From Ignavibacteria bacterium (GTDB lineage Bacteria; Bacteroidota; Ignavibacteria; UBA10030; SZUA-254): a stretch of DNA of 64,000 nt. Position 1 is the stretch's first letter; every line of letters begins with the position of its first letter. The position numbers and the translations under genes are program-made. The stretch spans positions 57,613 through 121,612 of the forward strand of contig JACOSY010000035.1 in NCBI GenBank assembly GCA_016178595.1, written 5' to 3'. Shown piece by piece: positions 1 to 9,571 of this stretch. The notes under the pieces were generated by a model. The model worked only from the letters and a program-made list of their open reading frames with translations. It did no database searches and was not told the origin of the DNA.

Positions 1-1
1 C

Positions 2-1612
2 AATTTTTTCCGTGGTCGTGGCCATGCACATTTTGAGCACTGGTTGTATGTTTCGGGTAAGTACTTTCCCATCATGCGGAAGGTTTTCGGCGAGGAAGGA
101 ATTCCGGAGGAACTCGTGTCTCTCTCCATGATTGAAAGCGGGTTAAATCCCGTTGCGCGATCATGGGCAAGGGCAGTTGGTCTCTGGCAGTTTGTTAAAG
201 GGACGGGTCAGATGTATGGTTTGCAGGGTAATTTCTGGTACGACGAGCGTCGCGATTTCGAAAAGGCCACACATGCCGCAGCGCGTCACTTGAAGGATCT
301 CCATGCTGAGTTTGACGATTGGTATCTTGCGCTTGCCGCCTATAATTCCGGCGCGGGAAGAGTCTATAGTGCTATACGTCGGAGTAAGTCCCGGGACTTC
401 TGGAAGATGCGACCATTCCTGCCGCGCGAAACGCGAAACTACGTTCCGCAGTTTATCGCCGTTGCCGTTCTGACCATGTCACCAAAAGAGTATGGATTTG
501 ATGTGACGCCGGCGGATTCATTGAAGTACGAAACGGTCACGGTCAATGATTGTGTTGATCTCTCAGTCCTGGCAAAATGTGCCGACACGGATGTCGGAAC
601 GCTTCGGGAGTTGAATCCCGAGCTCGTTCAATGGTGCACTCCGCCCGGAACGAAGGACTATACGCTTCGCGTGCCGGAAGGTTCCTCGACGACGTTTGCA
701 GAGAAGTACACAGGCATTCCGGACGATCAGAAGCGCGATTGGTTCCAGCATAAAGTGAAAAGAAGGGAATCGCTATCTTCGATTGCCAAATATTATGGGG
801 TAACGACCAGCGTGATTGCCGAAGTCAACCACCTGAAAGGTAACCGCCTGCAAGTTGGCAAGACCATCGTGATCCCGATTCCTTCCATTGGAAAACATAC
901 GATCGCAGTCGCGGCAGACCAACCGACTCGCAGAAAAGGAAGTCGTTCGCCTCAGAGGGCAAAAATTGCCGCTGAAGAAATGAAAGATAAAGTGAAGATG
1001 ACGTATCGGATCCGGAAGGGTGACACCCTTGGCAAGATTGCCGATTGGTACGATGCTCGCATTAGTGACCTCCGCATGTGGAATGAGATTCCCTATGGTC
1101 GTTCCATCCGTGCAGGTAACACGCTCACCATTTGGGTTTCTATTGGTCAGATCGATAAGTATGCAGCGATCGATCACATTTCAGATGAGCAGCACGCGAA
1201 ACTGTTGGTTGCGAATGCATCCGATGAAGACATGCAGTCCAAACCCGGCCATACTACTTCGTATTGGACCAAGTATCGTGTCAAGCGAGGCGATAATCTT
1301 GGGAAAATTGCGAGCCGATACGGCACTACATCAGATGATATTCGCAAGTGGAATGCGCTGCAGTCCGACAATGTCATGAAAGGACAAACGCTTGATATCC
1401 TTATCGAGGATAATACTCCCGCTCGTGGTGCGACACTCGCAGTGCGCGACAGCGCCAAATCCGGCAAGACGATTTCATACAAGGTAAAGAAGGGCGATAC
1501 GCTTCACAGTATCGCTTCGACGTTCGGTGTTTCCATTCGTCAGCTTCAGTCGTGGAACAATATTCGCGGAACAAGAATTCACATCGGCCAGGAGCTTGTC
1601 ATCAACTCCTAG
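2..1612 (+). CDS. mltD: Membrane-bound lytic murein transglycosylase, MltD-like, with LysM repeats (5' end outside window)
   Basis: Cleaves peptidoglycan glycan strands in the periplasm. The reading frame is open back to base 2 with no stop, so the true start lies upstream; the TTG at 44 is not a real start. The frame before it encodes the usual lead-in to the SLT domain. The catalytic Glu is in IESGLNP (Glu codon at 134-136), followed by the GLWQF and ALAAYNSGAGRV motifs typical of family 1 transglycosylases. A degenerate LysM-like stretch lies at nt 530-675, then four clear LysM domains at about nt 749-880, 1004-1138, 1274-1408 and 1478-1606, each with a (K/R)(R/K)G(D/E)xLxxIA-type core. 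A rho-independent terminator follows. Family assignment is firm; the exact Mlt subtype is inferred from the SLT plus multiple-LysM layout. Confidence 0.93.
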   Translation, partial: NFFRGRGHAHFEHWLYVSGKYFPIMRKVFGEEGIPEELVSLSMIESGLNPVARSWARAVGLWQFVKGTGQMYGLQGNFWYDERRDFEKATHAAARHLKDLHAEFDDWYLALAAYNSGAGRVYSAIRRSKSRDFWKMRPFLPRETRNYVPQFIAVAVLTMSPKEYGFDVTPADSLKYETVTVNDCVDLSVLAKCADTDVGTLRELNPELVQWCTPPGTKDYTLRVPEGSSTTFAEKYTGIPDDQKRDWFQHKVKRRESLSSIAKYYGVTTSVIAEVNHLKGNRLQVGKTIVIPIPSIGKHTIAVAADQPTRRKGSRSPQRAKIAAEEMKDKVKMTYRIRKGDTLGKIADWYDARISDLRMWNEIPYGRSIRAGNTLTIWVSIGQIDKYAAIDHISDEQHAKLLVANASDEDMQSKPGHTTSYWTKYRVKRGDNLGKIASRYGTTSDDIRKWNALQSDNVMKGQTLDILIEDNTPARGATLAVRDSAKSGKTISYKVKKGDTLHSIASTFGVSIRQLQSWNNIRGTRIHIGQELVINS

Positions 1613-1639
1613 TTTTCCAGACGGCGAATTTTCTTCGGC

Positions 1640-1672
1640 ACGACCAGTCATTCCGACCGGTCGTTTTTGTTT
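1640..1672 (+). terminator. Rho-independent terminator after the transglycosylase
   Basis: ACGACC (1640-1645) pairs with GGTCGT (1659-1664) and is followed by TTTTGTTT. It lies 28 bases after the stop codon of the transglycosylase and before the tRNA gene. Confidence 0.6.
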
Positions 1673-1723
1673 CATCGTTGCTTATCAAGCGTTTTTTGAG
1701 TAGATTGGGTTACTTTGATGCAC

Positions 1724-1810
1724 GGAGAGGTGGCCGAGTGGTTGAAGGCGCTAGTCTCGAAAACTAGTATACGCGTAAGTGTATCGAGGGTTCGACTCCC
1801 TCCCTCTCCG
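1724..1810 (+). tRNA. tRNA-Ser (anticodon CGA)
   Basis: The acceptor stem is GGAGAGG (1724-1730) with CCTCTCC (1803-1809), discriminator G at 1810. The anticodon stem CTAGT/ACTAG encloses the loop CTCGAAA, giving anticodon CGA (reads UCG). A long variable arm and the T-loop sequence GGTTCGACTCC mark a class II serine tRNA. The CCA end is not encoded: the next bases are CTG. Confidence 0.95.
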
Positions 1811-1989
1811 CTGAGAATTGCAATACCGTTTCTCATCGCGAATGTACTTTGCCTACATCTTACGGAGCTTGAAAGACAGAACGAATTATTACGGTTCGAC
1901 TGAAAATGTTGGCAAGAGACTCGATTAGCGGCTATTGCTGGCTTCACTCAAATGGAATCATTCGCATTAGGGAGTGATCGTGGGTTCTC

Positions 1990-2027
1990 CCAAGGGGACT
2001 CTCCGAAGGAGTCCTTCGGACCTTTGG
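1990..2027. repeat. Palindromic repeat of the TCCGAAGGA family
   Basis: A perfect 9-bp inverted pair, TCCGAAGGA (2002-2010) and TCCTTCGGA (2012-2020), sits inside weaker outer arms (CCAAGG at 1990, CCTTTGG at 2021-2027). The same core occurs near 32217 and related forms occur at 7277-7340 and 24250-24320. The rest of 1811-2073 shows no gene. Confidence 0.7.
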
Positions 2028-2073
2028 AGGAATTCCCCCCTCTCCGCAGTTCAAATATTCATGATCTACAGAA

Positions 2074-3186
2074 ATGAAAGTTCCCCTCGCAGACTTACAC
2101 GCTCAGTACCTGACGATCAAACCGGAAATTGATGCTGCAATTCAACGGGTGATTGATCGTTCACAGTTCATCCTTGGCAAGGCAGTCAGCGATTTTGAGC
2201 AAGCCTTTGCCGATGCGCACCAGGTAAAACACTGTGTCGCGGTCGGCTCGGGGACGGATGCACTCCATCTCGCTCTCTGGGCGTTGGGAGTAGGAGAAGG
2301 TGATATGGTGGTGACGACGCCATTTACGTTCATTGCCACAGTCGAAGCAATCTCACTCACCGGTGCCCGCCCCATCTTTGCCGATATCGACGAGCGAACC
2401 TACACCATGGATCCCGGATGTATCGACGATCTTCTCTCGAAATCAAAAGGAGTGAAAGCAATTCTCCCCGTTCATCTGTACGGCCAAGCGGCAGAGATGA
2501 ATGAAATAAAAAAGATTGCTCTCCGATATGGATTAGCGATAGTAGAGGATGCGTGCCAGGCACATCTTGCGGGATATGATGGGAAATGTGTCGGGCATTT
2601 CGGAACTGCCGCATGTTTCAGTTTTTATCCGGGCAAGAATCTTGGTGCCTATGGCGAGGCTGGCGCCATCATTACGAATGACGATGCGCTTGCAACGAAG
2701 ATGCGCCGGCTGCGCGATCACGGTCAGGTGGAAAAATACAAGCACGAGTTTTGGGGACACAACTACAGAATGGATGGGATTCAAGGTGCAGTACTTGGTG
2801 TAAAACTCAAGTACCTTCGACAATGGACTGACCGCCGCCGTGAGATCGCTCGAAGATACCATGAATACCTGCGTGATGTCGGCGATCTCACCCTTCCATA
2901 CGAAGATCCAAAATCCTATCACGTGTACCATCTCTTCGTCGTTCGAACAAAGCGGCGCGATGTGTTGCAGAAATATCTCGCGGATAAAGAGATCGGGACA
3001 AGTATCGCATATCCGATCCCCTTACACTTTCAACAGGCCTACCGGCATCTCGGTTACAAGAAAGGTGATTTTCCTGTCAGCGAAACCGTCGCCCTGGAAT
3101 GTCTCTCACTGCCTATCTACGCCGAGATGAGCGACGAACAGGTTGAGTTTGTTGCCGCAGCAATTCGATCGTTCTTCCATGATTGA
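2074..3186 (+). CDS. DegT/DnrJ/EryC1/StrS-family PLP-dependent sugar aminotransferase
   Basis: Expected to transfer an amino group to a nucleotide-linked keto-sugar used for surface polysaccharide. The 370-residue length is normal for the family. Residues 1-10 (MKVPLADLHA) are the usual family start. VEDACQAH (residues 157-164) carries the PLP-ring Asp, and SFYPGKNLGAYGEAG holds the Schiff-base lysine at residue 188. It precedes UDP-glucose dehydrogenase and UDP-glucuronate decarboxylase on the same strand, which supports a role in nucleotide-sugar metabolism, but a separate promoter lies between them. The exact sugar cannot be read from sequence. Confidence 0.9.
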   Translation: MKVPLADLHAQYLTIKPEIDAAIQRVIDRSQFILGKAVSDFEQAFADAHQVKHCVAVGSGTDALHLALWALGVGEGDMVVTTPFTFIATVEAISLTGARPIFADIDERTYTMDPGCIDDLLSKSKGVKAILPVHLYGQAAEMNEIKKIALRYGLAIVEDACQAHLAGYDGKCVGHFGTAACFSFYPGKNLGAYGEAGAIITNDDALATKMRRLRDHGQVEKYKHEFWGHNYRMDGIQGAVLGVKLKYLRQWTDRRREIARRYHEYLRDVGDLTLPYEDPKSYHVYHLFVVRTKRRDVLQKYLADKEIGTSIAYPIPLHFQQAYRHLGYKKGDFPVSETVALECLSLPIYAEMSDEQVEFVAAAIRSFFHD

Positions 3187-3217
3187 TTGCCTCTCTCAAT
3201 CCGGACGTCACGTTCGA

Positions 3218-3246
3218 TTGAAAAAGTTAAAAAAATTTCCTATACT
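3218..3246 (+). promoter_or_regulatory. Sigma-70-type promoter upstream of UDP-glucose dehydrogenase
   Basis: TTGAAA (3218-3223), a 17-nt spacer and TATACT (3241-3246), about 48 bases before the ATG at 3295. The spacer is A/T-rich. Confidence 0.6.
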
Positions 3247-3294
3247 GTGCGCTGAAATCCTTTTCGGCGATCCATAATCTTTTTCAGGAGCTGC

Positions 3295-4614
3295 ATGAGA
3301 ATCAGTGTGATCGGAACCGGTTATGTCGGACTGGTTGTCGGAACGTGTTTTGCCGAGACTGGCAATGACGTCATCTGCGTCGATATCGATGAGAAAAAGA
3401 TTCGGATGCTGCAGAAAGGCAAGTCGCCAAGCTATGAACCGGGCCTTGAAGAACTCTTGAAGAAAAATATCCGCGAGAAACGGCTTCGCTTCGCGACGGA
3501 TATCAAACATGCCATTGACAAGAGCGAGGTGATCTTCCTGGCGCTTCCGACACCAGCCAATGAAGACGGATCGGCTGACTTGCGACATGTTCTTGAGGTG
3601 GCTGACATGATCGGACGTTTCCTCAATGGATACAAGGTGATCGTTAACAAGAGTACCGTTCCCGTTGGAACTGCCGACAAGGTGCGTGCGGTGATCGCGA
3701 AGAAGGCAAAACACGAATTCGACGTAATTTCCAATCCGGAATTCTTGAAGGAAGGCGCTGCGGTCAACGATTTTCTGAAGCCCGATCGTATCGTGATCGG
3801 ATCGCGGAGCGCGAAGGCGATCGCAACCATGCAAGACCTGTATGCACCCTTCATTCGTACCGGCAATCCAGTGATCATCATGGACGAGCGGAGTTCAGAG
3901 CTGACAAAGTATGCCGCCAACACCTTCCTCGCGACGAAAATTTCCTTCATCAATGAAATCGCTAATCTCTGTGAACGTGTCGGCGCAGATGTCGATATGG
4001 TACGAAAAGGAATTGGCACCGATCCACGCATCGGCTTGCAGTTTCTCTTCGCCGGGACCGGTTACGGAGGCTCCTGCTTTCCGAAGGATGTGAGTGCACT
4101 CGCAAAAACCTCCGGCGAGCACAACTACGATTTTAAAATTTTGAATGCCGTTCAGTGGGTGAACAACAACCAGCGCAAACTCTTCGCCGACAAGATCGTG
4201 TCTCACTTCAAGGGTCGACTGAAGGGGAAAACGATCGCAGTGTGGGGACTCTCGTTCAAGCCGAACACGGATGACATGCGTGAAGCGCCGTCAATATCGA
4301 TCATTACAGAACTGCTGCGGCAGAAAGCGAAAATTCAAGCGCACGACCCGGTTGCGATCGATGAAGCGAAGAAGTGCTTTACAACATCCATTAAATATTT
4401 TCAAAAGAATTACGACGCATTGAAAGGTGCAGATGCACTCGCTGTGATGACGGAATGGAATGAATTCCGCCGACCTGATTTCGAAAAAATGAAATCGCTC
4501 ATGCGCGGTCATGTCATTTTCGACGGCAGAAATATTTACGATCCCAAAGCGTTGAAGGAGAAGGGTTTTATCTACTATGGAATCGGCAGAGGAGCTTCGA
4601 ATGGCGACAGGTAA
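3295..4614 (+). CDS. ugd: UDP-glucose 6-dehydrogenase
   Basis: Oxidises UDP-glucose to UDP-glucuronate with two NAD+, in the cytoplasm. Residues 1-35 form the NAD-binding Rossmann fold (GTGYVGLV, with the acidic end ICVDIDEKK). NPEFLKEG is at residues 147-154, and the catalytic Cys is residue 261 in [28 protein letters not shown] marks the C-terminal UDP-binding domain. The 439-residue length is typical. The next gene starts inside its last codons, so the two are probably co-translated and make UDP-glucuronate for decarboxylation. Confidence 0.96.
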   Translation: MRISVIGTGYVGLVVGTCFAETGNDVICVDIDEKKIRMLQKGKSPSYEPGLEELLKKNIREKRLRFATDIKHAIDKSEVIFLALPTPANEDGSADLRHVLEVADMIGRFLNGYKVIVNKSTVPVGTADKVRAVIAKKAKHEFDVISNPEFLKEGAAVNDFLKPDRIVIGSRSAKAIATMQDLYAPFIRTGNPVIIMDERSSELTKYAANTFLATKISFINEIANLCERVGADVDMVRKGIGTDPRIGLQFLFAGTGYGGSCFPKDVSALAKTSGEHNYDFKILNAVQWVNNNQRKLFADKIVSHFKGRLKGKTIAVWGLSFKPNTDDMREAPSISIITELLRQKAKIQAHDPVAIDEAKKCFTTSIKYFQKNYDALKGADALAVMTEWNEFRRPDFEKMKSLMRGHVIFDGRNIYDPKALKEKGFIYYGIGRGASNGDR

Positions 4615-5566
4615 CATCGTCAGTGTTGTGACAGGCGGGGCGGGATTCCTCGGTTCCCACATCTGCGATCGACTTCTCCTCGAGGGACACCATGTTATTT
4701 GCATCGACAACCTCATCACCGGCGATACTGCCAACATCGCGCATCTGTTCGGGCATGATTGTTTCCGCTTTGTGAACCACGACGTGACGAACTACATCTT
4801 CATCGATGGGCCTGTCCATAATATTCTTCACTTTGCGTCGCCGGCAAGCCCGGTTGATTATCTCAAGTTGCCGATTCAAACGCTTAAAGTCGGATCTCTT
4901 GGAACACACAAAGCCCTCGGACTTGCAAAGGCCAAGGGTGCGCGATTCCTTCTGGCATCGACATCGGAAGTCTATGGCGATCCACTCGTGCATCCTCAGC
5001 CGGAGTCGTATTGGGGAAATGTCAACCCCATTGGTTTCCGTGGCGTGTACGATGAAGCAAAGCGTTTTGCTGAAGCGATGACGATGGCATATCATCGGTA
5101 TCACAAGGTCGATACGAGGATTGTCCGTATTTTTAACACATTTGGACCGCGTATGAGGATCAATGATGGACGGGCAATCCCGGCGTTCATATTACAAGCG
5201 CTGCATGAAGAACATGTCACGGTCTTTGGTGATGGAAGCCAGACACGCAGCGTGTGCTATGTCGATGATCTCATCGAAGGGATATATCGATTGCTCAAGT
5301 CGGATGTTGTTGATCCGGTCAACATCGGCAACCCCGATGAGATCCCGATGTTACAGCTTGCCAAAGAGATTGTCGAGCTCACAGGCAGCAACAGCAAGAT
5401 TGTCTTCAAGGAATTACCCGAAGATGATCCGAAAATCCGCCAGCCCGACATTACGCATGCACGAGCGCTGCTTGACTGGGAGGCGAAAGTCAGCAGAAGG
5501 GAAGGACTCAAAAAAACGCTGGAGTACTTCCGCAGCAAGGCTCTTGTTCCTGAGCCACAGAAATAG
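4601..5566 (+). CDS. UDP-glucuronate decarboxylase (UDP-xylose synthase), SDR family
   Basis: Extended short-chain dehydrogenase that would convert UDP-glucuronate to UDP-xylose. The N-terminus has [10 protein letters not shown] for NAD binding, and YDEAKR carries the Tyr and Lys of the YxxxK catalytic pair. The [11 protein letters not shown] stretch is characteristic of the UXS group. An in-frame ATG exists at 4577, but the ATG at 4601 has GAGGAG at the right distance and overlaps the ugd stop by 14 bases, so 4601 is preferred. Its position directly after ugd, which makes its substrate, supports the assignment. dTDP-glucose dehydratase-like activity is less likely. Confidence 0.9.
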   Translation: MATGNIVSVVTGGAGFLGSHICDRLLLEGHHVICIDNLITGDTANIAHLFGHDCFRFVNHDVTNYIFIDGPVHNILHFASPASPVDYLKLPIQTLKVGSLGTHKALGLAKAKGARFLLASTSEVYGDPLVHPQPESYWGNVNPIGFRGVYDEAKRFAEAMTMAYHRYHKVDTRIVRIFNTFGPRMRINDGRAIPAFILQALHEEHVTVFGDGSQTRSVCYVDDLIEGIYRLLKSDVVDPVNIGNPDEIPMLQLAKEIVELTGSNSKIVFKELPEDDPKIRQPDITHARALLDWEAKVSRREGLKKTLEYFRSKALVPEPQK

Positions 5567-5571
5567 TTTCC

Positions 5572-6528
5572 GTGTCATCGTTCAGGCATTTCTCTGTTCT
5601 ACTCTTTGCAGTCGTACTTCTCGCCTCTGAGGCAACGGCCGGCGCTCCGTACCGCGCAGCCTCCAGCTCTCTCAGTGCCTGTATGTTCTATTCCGGTGTT
5701 AACCAATATGATACTGCTGGTGCCAACACATTCGCGCTTTCTCAAGACGAAGTCAATACCGCTCGGCTCGCATTGGTTGGCGGAGTCTGGGCTGCTTCGA
5801 TGGTAACGATTCATATCTACCAGCAGAATGGCTGGTGGAAAGACCACCGCGCACCGTTTCACTTCCAGGAAGATCTTACGTACGGTCTTTGGGTTGACAA
5901 GATTGGTCACTTCTACGGAGGCTACATCCTCGGGTTTGCCATCGATCATTCACTTCGGTGGGCAAATGTCCCGCCGTCGCAGGCGGTTTGGATTGGCGCC
6001 GCCGGCGGATTGCTCTTCCAAACGTATGTCGAGGTGGAAGATGGATTTTCGGATTGGGGTTTCGATCGAGTGGATTTCGCTTCGGACGTTGGCGGTGCGG
6101 TGTGGCCGGTCGTTCGATACTACGTCCCGTACGCACAGAATTTCGATTTAAAGATGAGTTATCATCCGTCGGACTTACTCGGCGAACCCGGTGGGATAGG
6201 CTTCAAAGGCCAGAAGCATCTGATGATCGATGATTACGAAGGGCAAACGTTTTGGATGAGCGTGAAAGTTCACAACCTTCTTCCTGGCGGAGTACGATCT
6301 TTTTGGCCGGAATTCCTATGCCTCTCACTCGGTTATGGTGCGCGTGAGGTTGCGGGTGTAAACCCACATCGCGTGCTGTTCATCGCGCCCGATCTCGACA
6401 TGACGAAGATCATTCCACCAAAAACTTCTTTCCTGAAATTCGTGGGTGAGGCGCTGAACTTTTTCCACCTTCCGCTTCCAGCACTTCGCATCTATCCGGA
6501 TGCCGCAGCTTACGGTGTTTACTTCTGA
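5572..6528 (+). CDS. Exported/membrane protein, possibly DUF2279-like
   Basis: No function is recognised. The GTG start at 5572 is five bases after the previous stop and gives an N-terminal signal-like segment (FSVLLFAVVLLASEATAG). The middle holds DKIGHFYGGYILGF and WIGAAGGLLFQTYVEVEDGF...DFASDVGG, which resembles the DK-H-F pattern of DUF2279/YfiM-like membrane proteins. Downstream hydrophobicity is weaker. It follows the UDP-xylose genes closely, so co-transcription is likely. The family link is a pattern match made by eye. Confidence 0.6.
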   Translation: MSSFRHFSVLLFAVVLLASEATAGAPYRAASSSLSACMFYSGVNQYDTAGANTFALSQDEVNTARLALVGGVWAASMVTIHIYQQNGWWKDHRAPFHFQEDLTYGLWVDKIGHFYGGYILGFAIDHSLRWANVPPSQAVWIGAAGGLLFQTYVEVEDGFSDWGFDRVDFASDVGGAVWPVVRYYVPYAQNFDLKMSYHPSDLLGEPGGIGFKGQKHLMIDDYEGQTFWMSVKVHNLLPGGVRSFWPEFLCLSLGYGAREVAGVNPHRVLFIAPDLDMTKIIPPKTSFLKFVGEALNFFHLPLPALRIYPDAAAYGVYF

Positions 6529-6559
6529 CATAGGCCGTGAGGAATGGCCGCCCGTTATC

Positions 6560-6588
6560 TTGCTTTTCAAACAGTGAATGCGTATTTT
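6560..6588 (+). promoter_or_regulatory. Possible promoter upstream of the peroxiredoxin gene
   Basis: TTGCTT (6560-6565), 17-nt spacer, TATTTT (6583-6588). It lies about 90 bases before the ATG at 6679, which itself has a clear GAAGGAGAA ribosome-binding site. Confidence 0.4.
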
Positions 6589-6678
6589 TGTTACACTTAT
6601 TTTATGCGGGATATACACGCGCACTTCCTGCATTCATTCCGGCACTGCTTGTATCTGAAGACGATGAAGGAGAATTGA

Positions 6679-7152
6679 ATGGCGTTACGAGTTGGCGACA
6701 AAGCCCCTGAGTTCACGTTGTATGATGCGGAGAAGAAGGAGCGTTTGCTGCGAGAATTTCTCGGCAAGAAAACCGTGCTCGCGTTTTATCCCGGCGCCTT
6801 TACCGGTGTTTGCACGAAAGAGATGTGCACCTTCCGGGATTCTATGACGAGCTTCGGCGGCATGGGTGCACACGTTGTCGGCATCAGCGTCGATCCGCCA
6901 TTCTCGAACAAGGCATTCGCAGCGGCGAACGATCTCTCTTTCCCGCTCCTCAGCGATTTCAATAGGGACGTCATCAAGAAGTACGATGTCATTCAGCCCG
7001 ATCTTGGCGGGGTGAAAGGATACATCGCTGCGCGCCGTGCGATATTCGTGCTGGATACGAGCGGCATTATCCGTTATGAATGGATTTCCGAGCAGACGGG
7101 CGTCGAGCCGCCGTACGATGAGATTGCAAAAGCGCTTGAAGGAATGTCATAG
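6679..7152 (+). CDS. Peroxiredoxin (AhpC/TSA superfamily)
   Basis: Thiol peroxidase that reduces hydrogen peroxide or organic peroxides in the cytoplasm. The active-site segment FYPGAFTGVCTKEMCTFRD has the peroxidatic Cys at residue 45 and a second Cys at residue 50, as in the PrxQ/AhpE-like groups. The 157-residue length is normal. AAGGAG lies just before the start. A second, PrxQ-type peroxiredoxin lies 240 bases downstream, and an aquaporin follows that. Confidence 0.92.
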   Translation: MALRVGDKAPEFTLYDAEKKERLLREFLGKKTVLAFYPGAFTGVCTKEMCTFRDSMTSFGGMGAHVVGISVDPPFSNKAFAAANDLSFPLLSDFNRDVIKKYDVIQPDLGGVKGYIAARRAIFVLDTSGIIRYEWISEQTGVEPPYDEIAKALEGMS

Positions 7153-7164
7153 GTAATTTCGAAG

Positions 7165-7361
7165 CACGAAATCCTAAATTCGAAACAATATCAAAAATCC
7201 AAATTTTATAGTACTGAGACCGATGAACGTTGTTTTAAGTATTTGAATTTATGAATTTGAATTTGTCTCGGATTTTCCCGAAGGTCACGTCCGAAGGACC
7301 CCTTCGGGGAAGTGATGCCTTCGGCAGATTCCTTCGGAACGAAATTAGTATTTAGGATTTT
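7165..7361. repeat. Composite intergenic inverted-repeat element
   Basis: The arms AAATCCTAAA (about 7169-7178) and TTTAGGATTT (about 7350-7359) enclose low-complexity AT-rich DNA and a cluster of TTCGG/CCGAA palindromes (7276-7342). The stretch from about 7277 to 7317 is nearly the reverse complement of 24271-24315, so it is a dispersed repeat in opposite orientation. No gene is seen between 7153 and 7393. Confidence 0.7.
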
Positions 7362-7393
7362 GCAAGAAGACGCAAAGTACAACCTACAAAGTT

Positions 7394-7846
7394 ATGTTAA
7401 AAGTTGGAGATAAAGCTCCTAATTTTTCACTTCCCTCATCGGAAGAAAAGGACATCTCGCTCAAGGACTTCCGTGGGAAGAAACTCGTGCTGTATTTTTA
7501 TCCGAAAGATGATACGTCCGGATGTACGAAGGAAGCATGTTCGTTTCGCGATAACCTTGCCCGTGTGCGTCGAAAAGGTGCGGAAGTCGTCGGCATCAGT
7601 GCAGATTCCGTGAAATCGCATCAGAAGTTTACAGAGAAGTATGCTCTTCTATTTCCACTTTTAAGTGACGAGCAAAAGGAAGTGGTGAAGGCGTACGGTG
7701 TATGGAAGGAGAAATCCATGTACGGGAAGAAGTACATGGGCATCGAGCGAACGACATTCATTATAGATGAAGATGGTAAGATCGCTCACATCTTCCCGAA
7801 AGTCAAGGTGGAGGGACATACGGACGAGGTGCTTGCCAAGCTCTGA
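7394..7846 (+). CDS. bcp: Thioredoxin-dependent thiol peroxidase, PrxQ/Bcp type
   Basis: Reduces peroxides using thioredoxin. The segment YFYPKDDTSGCTKEACSFRD has the peroxidatic Cys44 and resolving Cys49 five residues later, the hallmark of atypical two-cysteine PrxQ. The 150-residue length fits the family. The start ATG is preceded by a weak ribosome-binding site. It is separated from the first peroxiredoxin by a repeat element. Confidence 0.94.
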   Translation: MLKVGDKAPNFSLPSSEEKDISLKDFRGKKLVLYFYPKDDTSGCTKEACSFRDNLARVRRKGAEVVGISADSVKSHQKFTEKYALLFPLLSDEQKEVVKAYGVWKEKSMYGKKYMGIERTTFIIDEDGKIAHIFPKVKVEGHTDEVLAKL

Positions 7847-7910
7847 AGTTTTTCATTGAATCATCTTTGCTCTGATCGAATGACACACTGAATCAATCAA
7901 GGAGAATCCT

Positions 7911-8573
7911 ATGAATCTTAGTCAACGTCTCGCCGCCGAATTCATCGGTACGTTTACGCTCATCTTTGTCGGAGTTTCGGCGATTTGTTTGAACGCAGGT
8001 CTTGCCGGAATCGCCTTCGCACACGGTCTTGCGCTTGTCGTTATGATTACGGCGCTCGGACACATCTCCGGAGGTCATTACAATCCTGCAGTAACCGTTG
8101 GATTGCTCTCCGGTGGAAAAATTTCGGGCCGTGATGCAATTGCGTACATTATCGCACAGCTTCTTGGTGCTGTTGTCGGTGCTCTCGCAGTCAAATCATT
8201 GTTTCCGCAGGGACTCACCGATGCTGCTAAACTCGGCACGCCAATGCTGAGTCCGGATATCGGTATCGGTACCGGCATTGTCATCGAAGCCATACTCACA
8301 TTTTTTCTCGTCACGGTTGTGTACGGTTCCGCGGTCGATGGACGTGCCGGGAAGTGGGGTGGGCTCTTCATCGGTCTTACCGTTACGATGGATATCTTCG
8401 CCGGTGGCGGCCTGACCGGCGCGGCAATGAACCCGGCGCGCACGTTTGGTCCGGCACTTATCGGCGGCTATTGGGATGGTCACGTCGTCTATTGGATCGG
8501 TCCCATTCTTGGCGGCGTGGCCGCGGGTCTTTTGTACACGCGCTGGCTGAGGAAAGAGGGTTTGAACGCCTGA
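7911..8573 (+). CDS. aqpZ: Aquaporin (MIP family), AqpZ-like
   Basis: Six-helix membrane channel for water and possibly small neutral solutes. The two NPA motifs are at residues 58-60 (GGHYNPAVTVG) and 174-176 (GAAMNPARTFG), the second followed by the selectivity-filter Arg177. The 220-residue length matches AqpZ rather than the longer GlpF. CAAGGAGAATCCT before the ATG is a good ribosome-binding site. It follows two peroxiredoxin genes; aquaporins can also pass hydrogen peroxide, but a link here is only suggested by position. Confidence 0.93.
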   Translation: MNLSQRLAAEFIGTFTLIFVGVSAICLNAGLAGIAFAHGLALVVMITALGHISGGHYNPAVTVGLLSGGKISGRDAIAYIIAQLLGAVVGALAVKSLFPQGLTDAAKLGTPMLSPDIGIGTGIVIEAILTFFLVTVVYGSAVDGRAGKWGGLFIGLTVTMDIFAGGGLTGAAMNPARTFGPALIGGYWDGHVVYWIGPILGGVAAGLLYTRWLRKEGLNA

Positions 8574-8584
8574 AAGGATCACCG

Positions 8585-8992
8585 ATGGTCTATCTCACAC
8601 GTAAGGAACATTTTTGCGCATCGCACCGGCTATACAATCCGAAGTTCTCGGAGAAAGAGAATCTCGAAATCTACGGTAAGTGCGCGTATGCCAATGGACA
8701 CGGCCACAATTACGAAATTGAAGTAACCGTCGCCGGCAAACCGGATTCCGATACCGGCATGATCCTGGATCTCAAGAAGCTCTCGGATATCATCGAGGTG
8801 GAGGTTCTCGATAAAGTCGATCACAAGCACTTGAACTTTGATGTCGATTTCTTGAAGGGTGTCATTCCTACGGCAGAAAATCTTGCAATCGTCTTCTGGA
8901 AGATTCTCAGTCCAAAGATTCCTGCAGGAACATTATACTCGATCAAAGTATACGAGACGCCGACTAACTTTGCCGAGTACAGAGGAGCATGA
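8585..8992 (+). CDS. 6-pyruvoyl-tetrahydropterin synthase (PTPS-I type)
   Basis: Converts 7,8-dihydroneopterin triphosphate to 6-pyruvoyl-tetrahydropterin. The open frame extends upstream into the aquaporin gene, but the ATG at 8585 begins the conserved protein of 135 residues. The zinc ligands His14, His39 and His41 (GHGHNY) are present. Catalytic Cys33 is in [13 protein letters not shown], Asp79-His80 are in VDHKHL, and Glu124 is in VYETPTN. This layout, with the Cys placed as in animal PTPS and a KVYET ending, points to biopterin synthesis rather than QueD. Its stop overlaps the folE start (ATGA), so the two are translationally coupled. Confidence 0.88.
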   Translation: MVYLTRKEHFCASHRLYNPKFSEKENLEIYGKCAYANGHGHNYEIEVTVAGKPDSDTGMILDLKKLSDIIEVEVLDKVDHKHLNFDVDFLKGVIPTAENLAIVFWKILSPKIPAGTLYSIKVYETPTNFAEYRGA

Positions 8993-9570
8993 TGAAGGAA
9001 GAGGACGCGCGCGCGAATCTCGAACAATTGATACAACAACTTCTTGCGCTGATCGGTGAAGATCCGACACGTGAAGGATTGGTACGAACGCCGCATCGTT
9101 TCGCAAATGCGCTTGGGTTTTTGACGAGCGGTTACGAGCAAGACATTCAAAAAATTCTCAACGGCGCTATCTTCACCGAGAAGTACGATGAGATGGTCAT
9201 TGTCAAGGATATCGACTTCTATAGCCTCTGTGAACACCACATGCTTCCGTTTTATGGAAAGGTTCATGTTGCGTATATACCGAACGGAAAGATACTCGGT
9301 TTGAGTAAGATACCAAGAATCGTCGAAGTCTTCAGCCGCCGCTTGCAGGTGCAGGAACGGATGACGCAACAGATCGCCGAGACACTGTACCAGTCGTTGC
9401 AGCCCGACGGTGTAGGAGTCGTCATGGAAGCGAGGCATCTCTGCATGATGATGCGCGGTGTGGAAAAACAAAACTCCGTCGCGACAACAAGCGCGATGTT
9501 CGGCTCCTTCCGAGACGACGAGCGAACGCGGAATGAATTCCTCAAACTGATCGATAGTCGATTATCCTAA
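8989..9570 (+). CDS. folE: GTP cyclohydrolase I
   Basis: Converts GTP to 7,8-dihydroneopterin triphosphate, the substrate of the gene just upstream. The zinc ligands are in CEHH (residues 81-84) and Cys152 in [21 protein letters not shown] near the end belongs to the GTP-binding and catalytic core. The 193-residue length is typical of type IA enzymes. The start is either of two adjacent ATGs; the first overlaps the PTPS stop. The enzyme could also serve folate, but its pairing with a PTPS and two dehydrogenases suggests tetrahydrobiopterin. Confidence 0.96.
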   Translation: MMKEEDARANLEQLIQQLLALIGEDPTREGLVRTPHRFANALGFLTSGYEQDIQKILNGAIFTEKYDEMVIVKDIDFYSLCEHHMLPFYGKVHVAYIPNGKILGLSKIPRIVEVFSRRLQVQERMTQQIAETLYQSLQPDGVGVVMEARHLCMMMRGVEKQNSVATTSAMFGSFRDDERTRNEFLKLIDSRLS

Positions 9571-9571
9571 G

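Noticed and set aside
8354..8584. Upstream extension of the PTPS frame into the aquaporin gene
   Set aside because: The conserved protein begins at the ATG 8585; the extension reads the aquaporin gene in another frame.
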